Below are positions 1 to 6,760 of a stretch of 13,499 nucleotides of DNA, piece after piece. This DNA is from Pseudomonadota bacterium (GTDB lineage Bacteria; Pseudomonadota; Gammaproteobacteria; Burkholderiales; Burkholderiaceae_D): assembly GCA_018241865.1 (NCBI GenBank), contig JAFECY010000138.1, forward strand, positions 1-13,499, written 5' to 3'. The notes beneath the pieces are model-generated. The model ran no database searches. It was not told where the DNA came from and worked only from the letters and a program-made list of their open reading frames with translations. The position numbers and the translations under genes are program-made. The first letter of the stretch is position 1; each line of letters starts with the position of its first letter.

Positions 1-9
1 AGCGCCTGA

Positions 10-897
10 TCAGGCTTTCTCCAGTTCCCGCTGCGCTGCCAGCAAGCGCTCCAGCAATCCGTTCGATGCCGTTTGCAGCGGCGGACGCAATTCATTGCGC
101 AAGAGACCTTGCGACGCCAGCAATGCCTTGACCGGCGCAGGGTTGGCTTCCTCGAACAAAAGTCCGATCAGCGGCAGCAAGCGATGGAAAAGCCGGCGTG
201 CCGTATCCAGTTTTTCTGCGCGAATCAATTGGTATAGCTGCACAAACAAATCCGGCCGGATATGCGCCGAAGCGGCGATGATGCCGGCGCCGCCCATGCA
301 CAGCGTTGAAAACATGTGCCGGTCTTCGCCGGCCAGCACTTGCAGCTTGCCATCCGCGATCATTTGCATGGTCAGGTCGGGGTCGCCGCCGCAATCCTTG
401 ATGGCGCTGATGCGCGGATGTTCAGCCAGCGCGCGTATGGTATCGAGCTGCATTTCGACGCCGGTGCGGTAAGGGATGGTGTACAGGATCAGCGGCACGG
501 TTGCTGCATCGGCCAGCTCGTGGAAATAGGCGACGATGCCTGCCTGGGACGGGCGAATGTAGGAAGGTGGCGGCACCAGCAAGCCGGCGATGGCGCGCTG
601 CTGGATTGCTCGCTGCTGTGCCTGCACCGCTTCCATGTTGCTGCCCGAGAGACCTGCGACCACCGGGCAGGAGGGTACAGCTTCGATGACGGCATCGAGC
701 ACCGCCAGCTGTTCGGCATCATCGAGCGCCGCCGCTTCGCCGGTCGAGCCGCAAGCGACCAGCCCGGCCACGCCGGCATCGGCCATGCGCCGCGCCAGTG
801 CCTGCAGCGCCCGAAAATCGATCTCTCGTCGCCGAGAATGTGAATCGTGAATGAAAGGGGTGACCAGCGGCACCCATACTCCGGAAAAATCCTGCAT
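10..897 (-). CDS. DapA / N-acetylneuraminate lyase superfamily aldolase (dihydrodipicolinate synthase-like)
   Basis: A 295-residue TIM-barrel aldolase of the DapA/NAL superfamily, which forms a Schiff base between a lysine and a 2-oxo acid such as pyruvate. Visible motifs are GSTGE at residues 50-54 (the GTTGE-type carboxylate-binding loop), Tyr139 within LILYTIPYRTG with Arg144, and the Schiff-base lysine Lys167 in ISAIKDCGGD. The length matches the family (about 290-300). I chose the start at 897 because AGGGAG (905-910 on the minus strand) lies 7 bases upstream; the frame stays open to 936, but those extra residues are not family-like. GSTGE in place of GTTGE and the altered loop after Lys167 leave the substrate open: true DapA (lysine synthesis) or a related sugar-acid or hydroxyproline-pathway aldolase. 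Its partners lie outside the window on the left, so I give no gene symbol. Family assignment is secure, substrate is not. Confidence 0.9.
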   Translation of the reverse strand: MQDFSGVWVPLVTPFIHDSHSRRREIDFRALQALARRMADAGVAGLVACGSTGEAAALDDAEQLAVLDAVIEAVPSCPVVAGLSGSNMEAVQAQQRAIQQRAIAGLLVPPPSYIRPSQAGIVAYFHELADAATVPLILYTIPYRTGVEMQLDTIRALAEHPRISAIKDCGGDPDLTMQMIADGKLQVLAGEDRHMFSTLCMGGAGIIAASAHIRPDLFVQLYQLIRAEKLDTARRLFHRLLPLIGLLFEEANPAPVKALLASQGLLRNELRPPLQTASNGLLERLLAAQRELEKA

Positions 898-904
898 GAC
901 AAAA

Positions 905-910
905 CTCCCT
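905..910 (-). promoter_or_regulatory. Ribosome binding site of the DapA-like gene
   Basis: AGGGAG on the minus strand, 7 bases before the ATG at 897. It decides the start of the DapA-like protein against the longer open frame that begins at 936. Confidence 0.75.
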
Positions 911-990
911 TGTACAAAAGATGACCGACCGATCACCGCCGGGAGGGTTGACGTGTAGCGTTATGCAGAGGGGATTCGACCTTTGCGCCT

Positions 991-1021
991 GCTGTCCTGT
1001 CAGCCCACCTGACGGGACAGC
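991..1021. other. Stable 13-bp hairpin in the upstream region of the DapA-like gene
   Basis: The arms are 991-1003 (GCTGTCCTGTCAG) and 1009-1021 (CTGACGGGACAGC) around a 5-base loop. Twelve of 13 pairs are Watson-Crick; the remaining pair, T998 with G1014, is a G-U wobble in plus-strand RNA and an A-C mismatch in minus-strand RNA. No T run follows on either side, so it is not a standard terminator. It could be a DNA binding site for a regulator of the DapA-like gene or a remnant structure. Confidence 0.5.
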
Positions 1022-1171
1022 GCGCCCCGGTCAGATGAGCGACTGTTTCTTGGATTTGCCACCGGCCATGACGCACGCCAGCGACGCCGGAAGGCGTGCG
1101 CTGCAGCGGGAATCAATGATGAAGGCCGGTGACATGTATTGTGTGGCAAAAGTTGCAAATTAAAACTTACG

Positions 1172-1196
1172 CAGCCATCTTACGTGCCGATGGCTG
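1172..1196 (-). terminator. Probable weak terminator of the rhodanese gene
   Basis: Perfect 8-bp arms CAGCCATC (1172-1179) and GATGGCTG (1189-1196) with a 9-base loop. Read on the minus strand, the stem lies about 20 bases past the rhodanese stop codon and is followed by CGTAAGTTTTAATTT, a loose T-rich tail. The stem is only moderately GC-rich and the tail is broken, so termination may be partial. Confidence 0.5.
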
Positions 1197-1217
1197 GATT
1201 GGCAACTCTTGCCGGCT

Positions 1218-1559
1218 TCAGGCTGCCAGCGCTGTCTTTTCCAGCGCCAGTCCGGCATCGACCCAGTCCTGTTTGCCGCCGGCATAGACAGCCACATTGC
1301 CGTAACCGATCTGCTTCAGGACATTGGCGGCGATGTGCGAGTTCTGGCATGTCTTGCTGGCGCAATACACCACGATTTCCGTGCTGCGGTCCGGCGCCAG
1401 CGTCGGAGCGAGGGTGCTGGTCTGGTCGTGCGGCATATGCTTCGCGCCGGGCAGATGGCCATCGCGGTAATACTTTTCCGGCAAGGCTTCGAGCAGCAGC
1501 AGGGCGGGATTGGCGGCGCTGCGGGCTTGCAATTCTTCACGGGTAATCAGCTTGGACAT
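1218..1559 (-). CDS. Single-domain rhodanese-like sulfurtransferase
   Basis: A 113-residue protein consisting of one rhodanese domain. Such proteins take sulfane sulfur onto an active-site cysteine as a persulfide and pass it to thiols or other acceptors, usually in the cytoplasm; no signal peptide is visible here. The pattern runs DGHLPGAKHMP (residues 33-43), then VVYCASKTCQNSHIAA with the presumed catalytic Cys66 and a second Cys71 at the end of the active-site loop, then GYGNVAVYAGGKQDWVDAGL near the C terminus. The usual Arg or Lys of the six-residue loop is absent. The start at 1559 has AGGA (1567-1570) 7 bases upstream; the ATG at 1565 would sit directly on that site. It is divergent from a MarR regulator gene across a palindromic operator, so it is very probably that regulator's target. 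Acceptor unknown. Confidence 0.88.
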   Translation of the reverse strand: MSKLITREELQARSAANPALLLLEALPEKYYRDGHLPGAKHMPHDQTSTLAPTLAPDRSTEIVVYCASKTCQNSHIAANVLKQIGYGNVAVYAGGKQDWVDAGLALEKTALAA

Positions 1560-1602
1560 GGTCATTTCCTTTTGAGTGAGGTTGAAAACGGAATCAAACT
1601 AG

Positions 1603-1614
1603 TTGCAACTGCAA
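1603..1614. promoter_or_regulatory. Secondary MarR-type operator half of the divergent region
   Basis: TTGCA-AC-TGCAA, an exact 5+5 inverted repeat of the form TTGCANNTGCAA. The same form occurs at 1635-1646, with centres 32 bp apart, about three helical turns, so two bound dimers would lie on the same face of the DNA. This copy sits near the predicted transcription start of the rhodanese gene, where binding would block transcription. Assignment to the neighbouring MarR protein is inferred from position. Confidence 0.6.
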
Positions 1615-1618
1615 TTAA

Positions 1619-1662
1619 ATTATCGCACAAGTGATTGCATTTGCAACCACTTGTGCGATAAT
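1619..1662. promoter_or_regulatory. 44-bp palindromic operator and overlapping divergent promoters (rhodanese / MarR)
   Basis: Arms of 15 perfect bases, ATTATCGCACAAGTG (1619-1633) and CACTTGTGCGATAAT (1648-1662), flank an inner TTGCATTTGCAA (1635-1646) with the same centre (1640.5). In all, 20 of 22 base pairs are symmetric. Each outer arm ends in GATAAT, read outward, and the core supplies TTGCAT (1635-1640, plus) and TTGCAA (1646-1641, minus). Both -35/-10 pairs are separated by exactly 16 bases. The two promoters are thus superimposed, and a protein bound at the centre would cover both -35 boxes. MarR proteins commonly repress themselves and a divergent neighbour from such sites. That this MarR binds here is inference. 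Confidence 0.75.
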
Positions 1663-1692
1663 GTTTTCATTCGATTTTGAAAAGAGGTATTC

Positions 1693-2157
1693 ATGAAACC
1701 GCGCGAATCCGATGCCAAGGGCCGGGCCTGGGCCTTGCTGCTGACAACGCATGCCACGCTGGTCGAGCGCATCGAGGCGGCACTGGGCGCCGCCGACTTG
1801 CCGCCGCTGGCCTGGTATGACGTGCTGTGGGAGCTGGAAAAGGCGGAAGACGGCAAGATGCGCATGAGCGAGCTGGCCGAGCGGGTGGTGCTGTCACGCA
1901 GCAACCTGACCCGCCTGGCCGATCGCCTGGAAAAGGCAAAGCTCTTGCGCCGTGAATCCTGTGCCGATGACAAGCGCGGCGCCTATTGCGCCATTACCAA
2001 GGCGGGACTGCAGATGCGGGAAAAAATGTGGCCGGTGTACCGTGAGCAAATTGATCTCTTGTTCGGCGCGTATCTCGACGTCGAGGAGGCAAGAACCATG
2101 ACCCAGGTTTTCGAAAAGATTTTGCGGGCGGCAAAGGAGGTGTCGCCTCCGAATTGA
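1693..2157 (+). CDS. MarR-family winged-helix transcriptional regulator
   Basis: A 154-residue MarR-family protein, expected to act as a dimer on palindromic DNA, usually as a repressor released by a small molecule or by thiol oxidation. The winged helix covers about residues 55-105: MRMSELAERVVLSRSNLTRLADRLEKAKLLRR is the helix-turn-helix, and DDKRGAYCAITKAG carries the wing with the typical D-x-R. Long helices at both ends form the dimer interface. Two cysteines, Cys90 and Cys99, flank the wing; the N-terminal cysteine of OhrR-type sensors is missing. The start has AAAGAGG 5 bases upstream. The gene diverges from a rhodanese gene over a shared palindrome, which suggests self-regulation and control of the rhodanese. 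The inducer is unknown; a sulfur or thiol signal is a reasonable guess only. Confidence 0.9.
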   Translation: MKPRESDAKGRAWALLLTTHATLVERIEAALGAADLPPLAWYDVLWELEKAEDGKMRMSELAERVVLSRSNLTRLADRLEKAKLLRRESCADDKRGAYCAITKAGLQMREKMWPVYREQIDLLFGAYLDVEEARTMTQVFEKILRAAKEVSPPN

Positions 2158-2171
2158 GCAAGGGCGAGGGC

Positions 2172-2177
2172 TATAAT
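2172..2177 (+). promoter_or_regulatory. Consensus -10 box upstream of the ClC gene
   Basis: TATAAT in the context GGCTATAATCG, between the MarR stop and the ClC start, giving a leader of about 58 bases. I see no good -35 box at 16-18 bases. The same eight bases, CTATAATC, precede uvrD. Confidence 0.5.
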
Positions 2178-2241
2178 CGCCAAACTTCCCGCGATCACAT
2201 CGTCTCTTGACCGGATCGCTTCCCGTCAAGGACCACTGTCG

Positions 2242-3600
2242 ATGAAAAACGAACACCATATTCCGACCGCCTTTCGCAAGGAATTCATCGACTGGGATCT
2301 CTGGCGCGCGCGCTGCATCGTCGTTGCCGCAGCCGTGATCGCCGGCTTGATAGTGGTGGCCTTTACCGACCTGTGCGAGCATGCTCTGAATGTTTTTTCC
2401 CGGATGCGCGCGGCATGGGGCTGGTCGCCCTTGCTGTGGACGCCGTTATGCGCTGCAGCCATCGTCTGGCTGACGCGACGCTATGCGCCCGGTGCCGCCG
2501 GGTCCGGCATTCCGCAAGTGATGGCGTCGCTCGATACGGCGGTCGCACCGGCCAACCGGGGCTTGTTCGTTTCCCTGAAGCTCAGCGTTGCCAAGATATT
2601 CCTGACGGCCTGGGGCTTGCTTGCCGGGCTATCCCTGGGGCGCGAAGGGCCGTCCGTGCAAATTGCGGCAGGGGTGATGCTGGCTGCGCGCCGCTGGCTG
2701 CCGAGCCGCTCGACGGTGACGGCTCACGGTTTGCTGGTTGCCGGTGGGGCGGCAGGGATCGCCGCTGCCTTCAATACGCCGCTGGCCGGCGTCATGTTTG
2801 CGATCGAGGAATTGTCGCGAGTTCCGGAGCAGCGCAACAGCGGCTTGCTGGTCACCGCCATCGTACTCGCCGGCCTCATTGCGGTATCGATCCATGGCAA
2901 CGAGACTTACTTCGGCATCATCCATGTTGCAAGCGTCGGCATGCCATTGCTCCTGCCGGGGCTCCTCGTGACCTTGCTGAGCGGCTTGGCCGGCGGCTTG
3001 TTTTCGCGCTTGCTGATCGCTTCGCTGGGTTCCGATGCAATGGACCGATTCAGCCGCTTGCGCCGGTTGCGCCCGGTTCTTTTTGCCGCCGGGTGCGGAT
3101 TGGCAGTGGCCGTGATCGGGGTGATGAACGATGGGGCGACTTTCGGCAGCGGCTATTCGCATACGCGTAACATGCTGGAAGGTTCGGAAAGCGCGCCGGC
3201 AGTGTATGTATTGTTCAAGTTCATTGCGACCTGGCTGACGGCCTGGTCTGGCGTGCCAGCCGGTATCTTCGCGCCTTCCCTCGCCATTGGCGCTGCCCTC
3301 GGCAATGATGTCGCCTTGCTCACGCAATACCCGCATGCCGCCACCTTGATCGCCCTGGGCATGGTGGGATTTCTGGCGGCGGCAACGCAGGCGCCGCTGA
3401 CTTCCTGCATCATCGTGATGGAAATGGTGGATGGTCATGCCATGGTGCTCAGCTTGATGGCATGCGCACTGGTGGCGCGCATGGTGGCGCGTGTACTCAG
3501 CAAGCCTTTGTATCCTTCGCTGGCGCAACTGCAGCTGGGGCGTTTGCCGGTTGCGCCGGTCGCAGCGGAAACAGCCGATCCCCCTCGATCGCACTCCTAA
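2242..3600 (+). CDS. ClC-family chloride/proton antiporter
   Basis: A 452-residue polytopic inner-membrane protein of the ClC family, moving chloride or related anions across the membrane. The three anion-site motifs are present in order: GSGIP (87-91), GREGP with the gating Glu135 (133-137) and GIFAP (341-345). The pore tyrosine is Tyr424 in KPLYPSL. Glu190 in LAGVMFAIEE corresponds to the internal proton-transfer glutamate of the E. coli exchanger (Glu203). Having both glutamates, it should be a 2 Cl-/H+ exchanger rather than a channel. It lacks the cytoplasmic CBS domains found in some family members. AAGGA lies 8-9 bases before the ATG. A -10 box in the gap suggests its own promoter, separate from the MarR gene. 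Physiological role (acid resistance, halide efflux) cannot be told from sequence. Confidence 0.93.
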   Translation: MKNEHHIPTAFRKEFIDWDLWRARCIVVAAAVIAGLIVVAFTDLCEHALNVFSRMRAAWGWSPLLWTPLCAAAIVWLTRRYAPGAAGSGIPQVMASLDTAVAPANRGLFVSLKLSVAKIFLTAWGLLAGLSLGREGPSVQIAAGVMLAARRWLPSRSTVTAHGLLVAGGAAGIAAAFNTPLAGVMFAIEELSRVPEQRNSGLLVTAIVLAGLIAVSIHGNETYFGIIHVASVGMPLLLPGLLVTLLSGLAGGLFSRLLIASLGSDAMDRFSRLRRLRPVLFAAGCGLAVAVIGVMNDGATFGSGYSHTRNMLEGSESAPAVYVLFKFIATWLTAWSGVPAGIFAPSLAIGAALGNDVALLTQYPHAATLIALGMVGFLAAATQAPLTSCIIVMEMVDGHAMVLSLMACALVARMVARVLSKPLYPSLAQLQLGRLPVAPVAAETADPPRSHS

Positions 3601-3651
3601 AAATTTCCAGCCGAACAGCGCCGCAAACAGCCGGCAGGCGGTACCCGGGAC

Positions 3652-3657
3652 TATAAT
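3652..3657 (+). promoter_or_regulatory. -10 box directly upstream of uvrD (leaderless start predicted)
   Basis: TATAAT ends 6 bases before the uvrD ATG at 3664, so transcription would begin at or within a base or two of the start codon. The box sits between the arms of a short inverted repeat, CCCGGGA (3644-3650) and TCTCGGG (3657-3663). No good -35 is visible, and there is no room for a ribosome binding site. Confidence 0.5.
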
Positions 3658-3663
3658 CTCGGG

Positions 3664-5970
3664 ATGCAAAATCTCCTCCGCAACCTCAATCCGGAACAGC
3701 TCGCCGCCGTCACCCTGCCGCCGCAATCGGCGCTGATCCTGGCCGGGGCCGGCTCGGGCAAAACCCGGGTTTTGACCACGCGGATCGCCTGGCTGATCCA
3801 GACCGGTCAAGTATCGCCAGCCGGCGTGCTGGCCGTGACCTTCACCAACAAGGCTGCCAAGGAAATGCTGTCGCGTCTGTCGGCGATGTTGCCGATCAAT
3901 ACACGCGGCATGTGGATCGGCACCTTTCACGGCTTGTGCAATCGCTTGCTGCGCGCCCATTACCGCGACGCCGCCTTGCCGCAGACTTTCCAGATTCTCG
4001 ATTCGCAGGATCAGCTTTCTGCGATCAAGCGTTTGCTGAAAACGCACAATGTCGATGACGAGAAATACCCGCCGCGCAATTTGATGTATTTCATCAATAG
4101 CGCCAAGGATCAGGGTTTGCGCGCGCAGGATGTCGAAGCCAACGACGATTACAACCGCAAGTTCGTCGAGCTGTACGCACTCTACGATCAGCAATGCCAA
4201 CGTGAAGGCGTGGTCGATTTTGCCGAGCTGTTGTTGCGTACCTATGAATTGTTGAGCCGCAACCAGCCGTTGCGCGAACACTATCAAGCGCGGTTTCAGT
4301 ACGTCCTAGTCGATGAATTCCAGGACACCAACGACTTGCAATACAAGTGGCTGAAGCTGATGGCTGGGCACGGTAGCGGCAAAGGTGGTGCGGTATTCGC
4401 CGTCGGCGACGACGACCAGAGCATCTACGCTTTTCGCGGCGCGAATGTCGGCAACATGGCTGCCTTCGAGCGCGAGTTCCAGGTGCAGAATCTGATTAAG
4501 CTGGAACAGAATTATCGTTCCCACGGTCACATTCTCGACAGCGCCAATACGCTGATCGCCAACAACAGCAAGCGCCTCGGCAAGAATTTGCGTACCGACG
4601 CCGGCCACGGTGAACAGGTGCGCATCTATGAAGCGTCGAGCGATATTCAAGAAGCGCAGTGGATCATCGAGGAGGCGAAAAACTTAATCGCCGAAGGCGC
4701 GGCGCGCAGCGAGATCGCGGTGCTATACCGCTCCAACGCGCAGTCGCGGGTGATCGAACATGCTTTGTTCAGCGCCGGCATTCCGTATCGCGTGTATGGC
4801 GGCCAGCGCTTTTTCGAGCGCGCCGAAATCAAGCATGCCATCGCTTACTTGCAATTGATGGACAACCCGCACAACGATTCGGCTTTTTTGCGCGTGGTGA
4901 ATTTCCCGACGCGCGGCATCGGTGCGCGTTCGGTCGAGCAGTTGCAAGATGCGGCGCGGCAGTACGGCATTTCACTGTATGCGGCGGTGCCTTATGTGAT
5001 GGGCAAGGCCGGGAGTTCGCTCGGTGCGTTCGTCAAGTTGATCGAAGGCGCACGTTTCGAGACCCAGCATTTGCCGCTGCAGGAAATGGTGTCGGTGGTG
5101 CTGGAATTGAGCGGTTTGATCGCGCATTACCGTACCGAGAAAGAAGGCGCGGATCGCATCGAGAATCTGGAACAGTTGACCAGCGCTGCGCAACTCTTCG
5201 TTTCCGAAGAAGGCTTCGGCATCGACACGCCGGCGCTGGCCGGACCGCAGGCGCAAGCGGTGGCGGGCGCAGCCATCATTGGTGACAGCGGCGTCGAAGT
5301 CATCGATGCCGATGCGCCGCTGGCGACCGTCATGTCGCCCTTGTCGGCGTTCCTGTCGCATGCCTCGCTCGAAGCCGGCGACAACCAGGCGCAGGCCGGG
5401 CAGGATGCCTTGCAAATGATGACGGTCCATTCTTCCAAGGGGCTGGAGTTCGATGCGGTGTTCATCACCGGGCTGGAAGAAGGCTTGTTCCCGCATGAAA
5501 ATTCGCAACAGGAAGCGGCCGGTATCGAAGAGGAGCGGCGTTTGATGTATGTGGCGATCACGCGCGCCAAGAAGCTCCTGTACCTGAGCTTTTCGCAAAC
5601 CCGCATGTTGCACGGTCAGACCCGCTACAACATGAAGTCGCGCTTCTTCGACGAGTTACCGGAGGAGGCGCTGAAATGGCTGTCGCCCAAGGTGCAGCAC
5701 CACTGGTTCGCGCAAACGCACAAATCGGCTTGGGATGAGGCGCCGGCGTCTGGCGCGAATGCCATTGCACATAATTTAAGCAAGAAAGACGCTGCTTGGA
5801 GGATCGGCGAGACCGTCGCGCATCAAAAATTCGGCGAGGGGGTGATTGTCGATATCGAAGGCAGTGGCGGCAATGCCCGCGCCCACATCAACTTCGGCCG
5901 CCACGGCATGAAGCTGCTCGATCTGGGTATCGCCAAACTAGAAAAAGTTGGCGCGCGCCTCAGCGGTTGA
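3664..5970 (+). CDS. uvrD: DNA helicase II (UvrD/PcrA-type, superfamily 1A)
   Basis: A 768-residue 3'-5' DNA helicase that removes the incised oligonucleotide and UvrC in nucleotide excision repair, unwinds nicked DNA in mismatch repair and strips RecA from DNA. All helicase motifs are intact: Walker A AGAGSGKT (27-34), TFTNKAAKEM (Ia), VDEFQD (216-221, II), GDDDQSIYAFRG (from 248, III), LEQNYRSH (IV), TVHSSKGLEFD (from 587, V) and RRLMYVAITRAKK (625-637, VI). The C terminus GETVAHQKFGEGVIVDIE... is the Tudor-like module that contacts RNA polymerase. About 35 residues rich in Ala and Asp (roughly 520-555) are inserted before SPLSAFLSHASLEAGDNQAQ relative to E. coli UvrD; I recall similar inserts in other Burkholderiales. 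There is no ribosome binding site and no LexA-type box. Its 3' end overlaps the convergent membrane-protein gene by 11 bases. Rep is the alternative, but the C-terminal module favours UvrD. Confidence 0.94.
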   Translation: MQNLLRNLNPEQLAAVTLPPQSALILAGAGSGKTRVLTTRIAWLIQTGQVSPAGVLAVTFTNKAAKEMLSRLSAMLPINTRGMWIGTFHGLCNRLLRAHYRDAALPQTFQILDSQDQLSAIKRLLKTHNVDDEKYPPRNLMYFINSAKDQGLRAQDVEANDDYNRKFVELYALYDQQCQREGVVDFAELLLRTYELLSRNQPLREHYQARFQYVLVDEFQDTNDLQYKWLKLMAGHGSGKGGAVFAVGDDDQSIYAFRGANVGNMAAFEREFQVQNLIKLEQNYRSHGHILDSANTLIANNSKRLGKNLRTDAGHGEQVRIYEASSDIQEAQWIIEEAKNLIAEGAARSEIAVLYRSNAQSRVIEHALFSAGIPYRVYGGQRFFERAEIKHAIAYLQLMDNPHNDSAFLRVVNFPTRGIGARSVEQLQDAARQYGISLYAAVPYVMGKAGSSLGAFVKLIEGARFETQHLPLQEMVSVVLELSGLIAHYRTEKEGADRIENLEQLTSAAQLFVSEEGFGIDTPALAGPQAQAVAGAAIIGDSGVEVIDADAPLATVMSPLSAFLSHASLEAGDNQAQAGQDALQMMTVHSSKGLEFDAVFITGLEEGLFPHENSQQEAAGIEEERRLMYVAITRAKKLLYLSFSQTRMLHGQTRYNMKSRFFDELPEEALKWLSPKVQHHWFAQTHKSAWDEAPASGANAIAHNLSKKDAAWRIGETVAHQKFGEGVIVDIEGSGGNARAHINFGRHGMKLLDLGIAKLEKVGARLSG

Positions 5971-6760
5971 GGCCGTCGGCGACCGGGGTGTCGGCAGCGC
6001 CGTCGGGTTTGCCGAAGATGTCGGTATAGCTCGGATAAAACGTGCAAAAGAAAATGCTGAATAGCGCCACGCATGCCGGCATCGTGATGAGGACGCTGAG
6101 AGTTTGATTGCCGCCGGTCAGAATAGCCGCGACGGTGAGCACGAAGAAAAAAACGAAAGTGATGCCGACCCACCCCAAGCCATACACCAAGAAAATACGA
6201 TGGGCGCGCCAGACGGCGAAGAAGCTGTAGAACATCGCCTTACCCAACTTCATCCGCTTCCACGCGATCAAGGGCGCTGCATACCAAAACGCCATGGCGG
6301 CCGGCGTATAGACCAAAAACGATGCCAGCATGGCGTACAAAAAGCTGGAATTCTGCACTTCGGGCGAGGTCACGGCAATTTTGCGTTCCAGCACTTTGCG
6401 GAAAACGCTATCGTCGATCTGGGCAAACACCACGGAAGCCAGCAGACTGGCGAGCAGATACATCACACCGAGCAGCAATAGCGTACGGAAAGCCGGTGAG
6501 CGAAAACCCGTCAACAGCAAACCGGGATGGGCGCGCTTGCCGCGCTCGACTTCGACACACGCCTGCATGAATCCCATCGTAAACACGGGCGTCAACAACA
6601 GCAGGGAAATATTGCCGATTTCGGCAGGCAGCAAGCCCAGCGCCAGCACCAGAAACATGAAAGCCAGAAACAGCGTGGACAATTCGATCGGCTGTTTGCC
6701 GAACAGGGCAAAGCCCCGTTTGATCCATGACCATCCGGTACTGGCGGGCAATGGATTCAT
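5960..6760 (-). CDS. BPSS1780-family multi-pass membrane protein of unknown function
   Basis: A 266-residue inner-membrane protein with about six hydrophobic segments, roughly residues 27-45, 50-67, 93-113, 140-166, 187-213 and 219-242. The opening pattern [23 protein letters not shown] and the central [23 protein letters not shown] resemble the BPSS1780 family, which is widespread in Burkholderiales and has no established function. The frame is open back to 7030, but the first ATG outside thrB is at 6760; it overlaps the thrB stop codon as ATGA, the usual sign of translational coupling. No strong ribosome binding site is seen, which fits translation by ribosomes finishing thrB. The family name rests on my recall of the pattern, without a search. 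Confidence 0.8.
   Translation of the reverse strand: MNPLPASTGWSWIKRGFALFGKQPIELSTLFLAFMFLVLALGLLPAEIGNISLLLLTPVFTMGFMQACVEVERGKRAHPGLLLTGFRSPAFRTLLLLGVMYLLASLLASVVFAQIDDSVFRKVLERKIAVTSPEVQNSSFLYAMLASFLVYTPAAMAFWYAAPLIAWKRMKLGKAMFYSFFAVWRAHRIFLVYGLGWVGITFVFFFVLTVAAILTGGNQTLSVLITMPACVALFSIFFCTFYPSYTDIFGKPDGAADTPVADGLNR

Larger units (their letters stand above)
898..1217. other. Intergenic stretch without a convincing gene
   Basis: 320 bases between the start of the DapA-like gene and the end of the rhodanese gene. It contains the ribosome binding site of the former, a strong hairpin (991-1021) without a T run, and a hairpin followed by a T-rich stretch (1172-1196) that may end the rhodanese transcript. 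The only plus-strand open frame of note (921-1163, 80 codons) has no ribosome binding site and no recognisable protein pattern. I find no clear promoter for the DapA-like gene by eye, although its transcript must start here or upstream. Confidence 0.6.

Noticed and set aside
921..1163. 80-codon plus-strand open frame in the 898-1217 gap
   Set aside because: No ribosome binding site, no recognisable pattern, and it runs across a hairpin with composition typical of chance open frames.
2136..2150. GGAGG/CCTCC hairpin at the end of the MarR gene as a terminator
   Set aside because: The stem is only 5 bp, lies before the MarR stop codon and has no T run after it.
3601..3663. LexA (SOS) box upstream of uvrD
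   Set aside because: No CTG-N10-CAG-like palindrome is present. The inverted repeat around TATAAT has different arms.
2629..4287. Long minus-strand open frame (552 codons) opposite the ClC and uvrD genes
   Set aside because: It spans two well-recognised plus-strand genes and the gap between them. Its translation is rich in His, Arg, Gln and Gly with no domain pattern, which is typical of an antisense shadow in GC-rich DNA.
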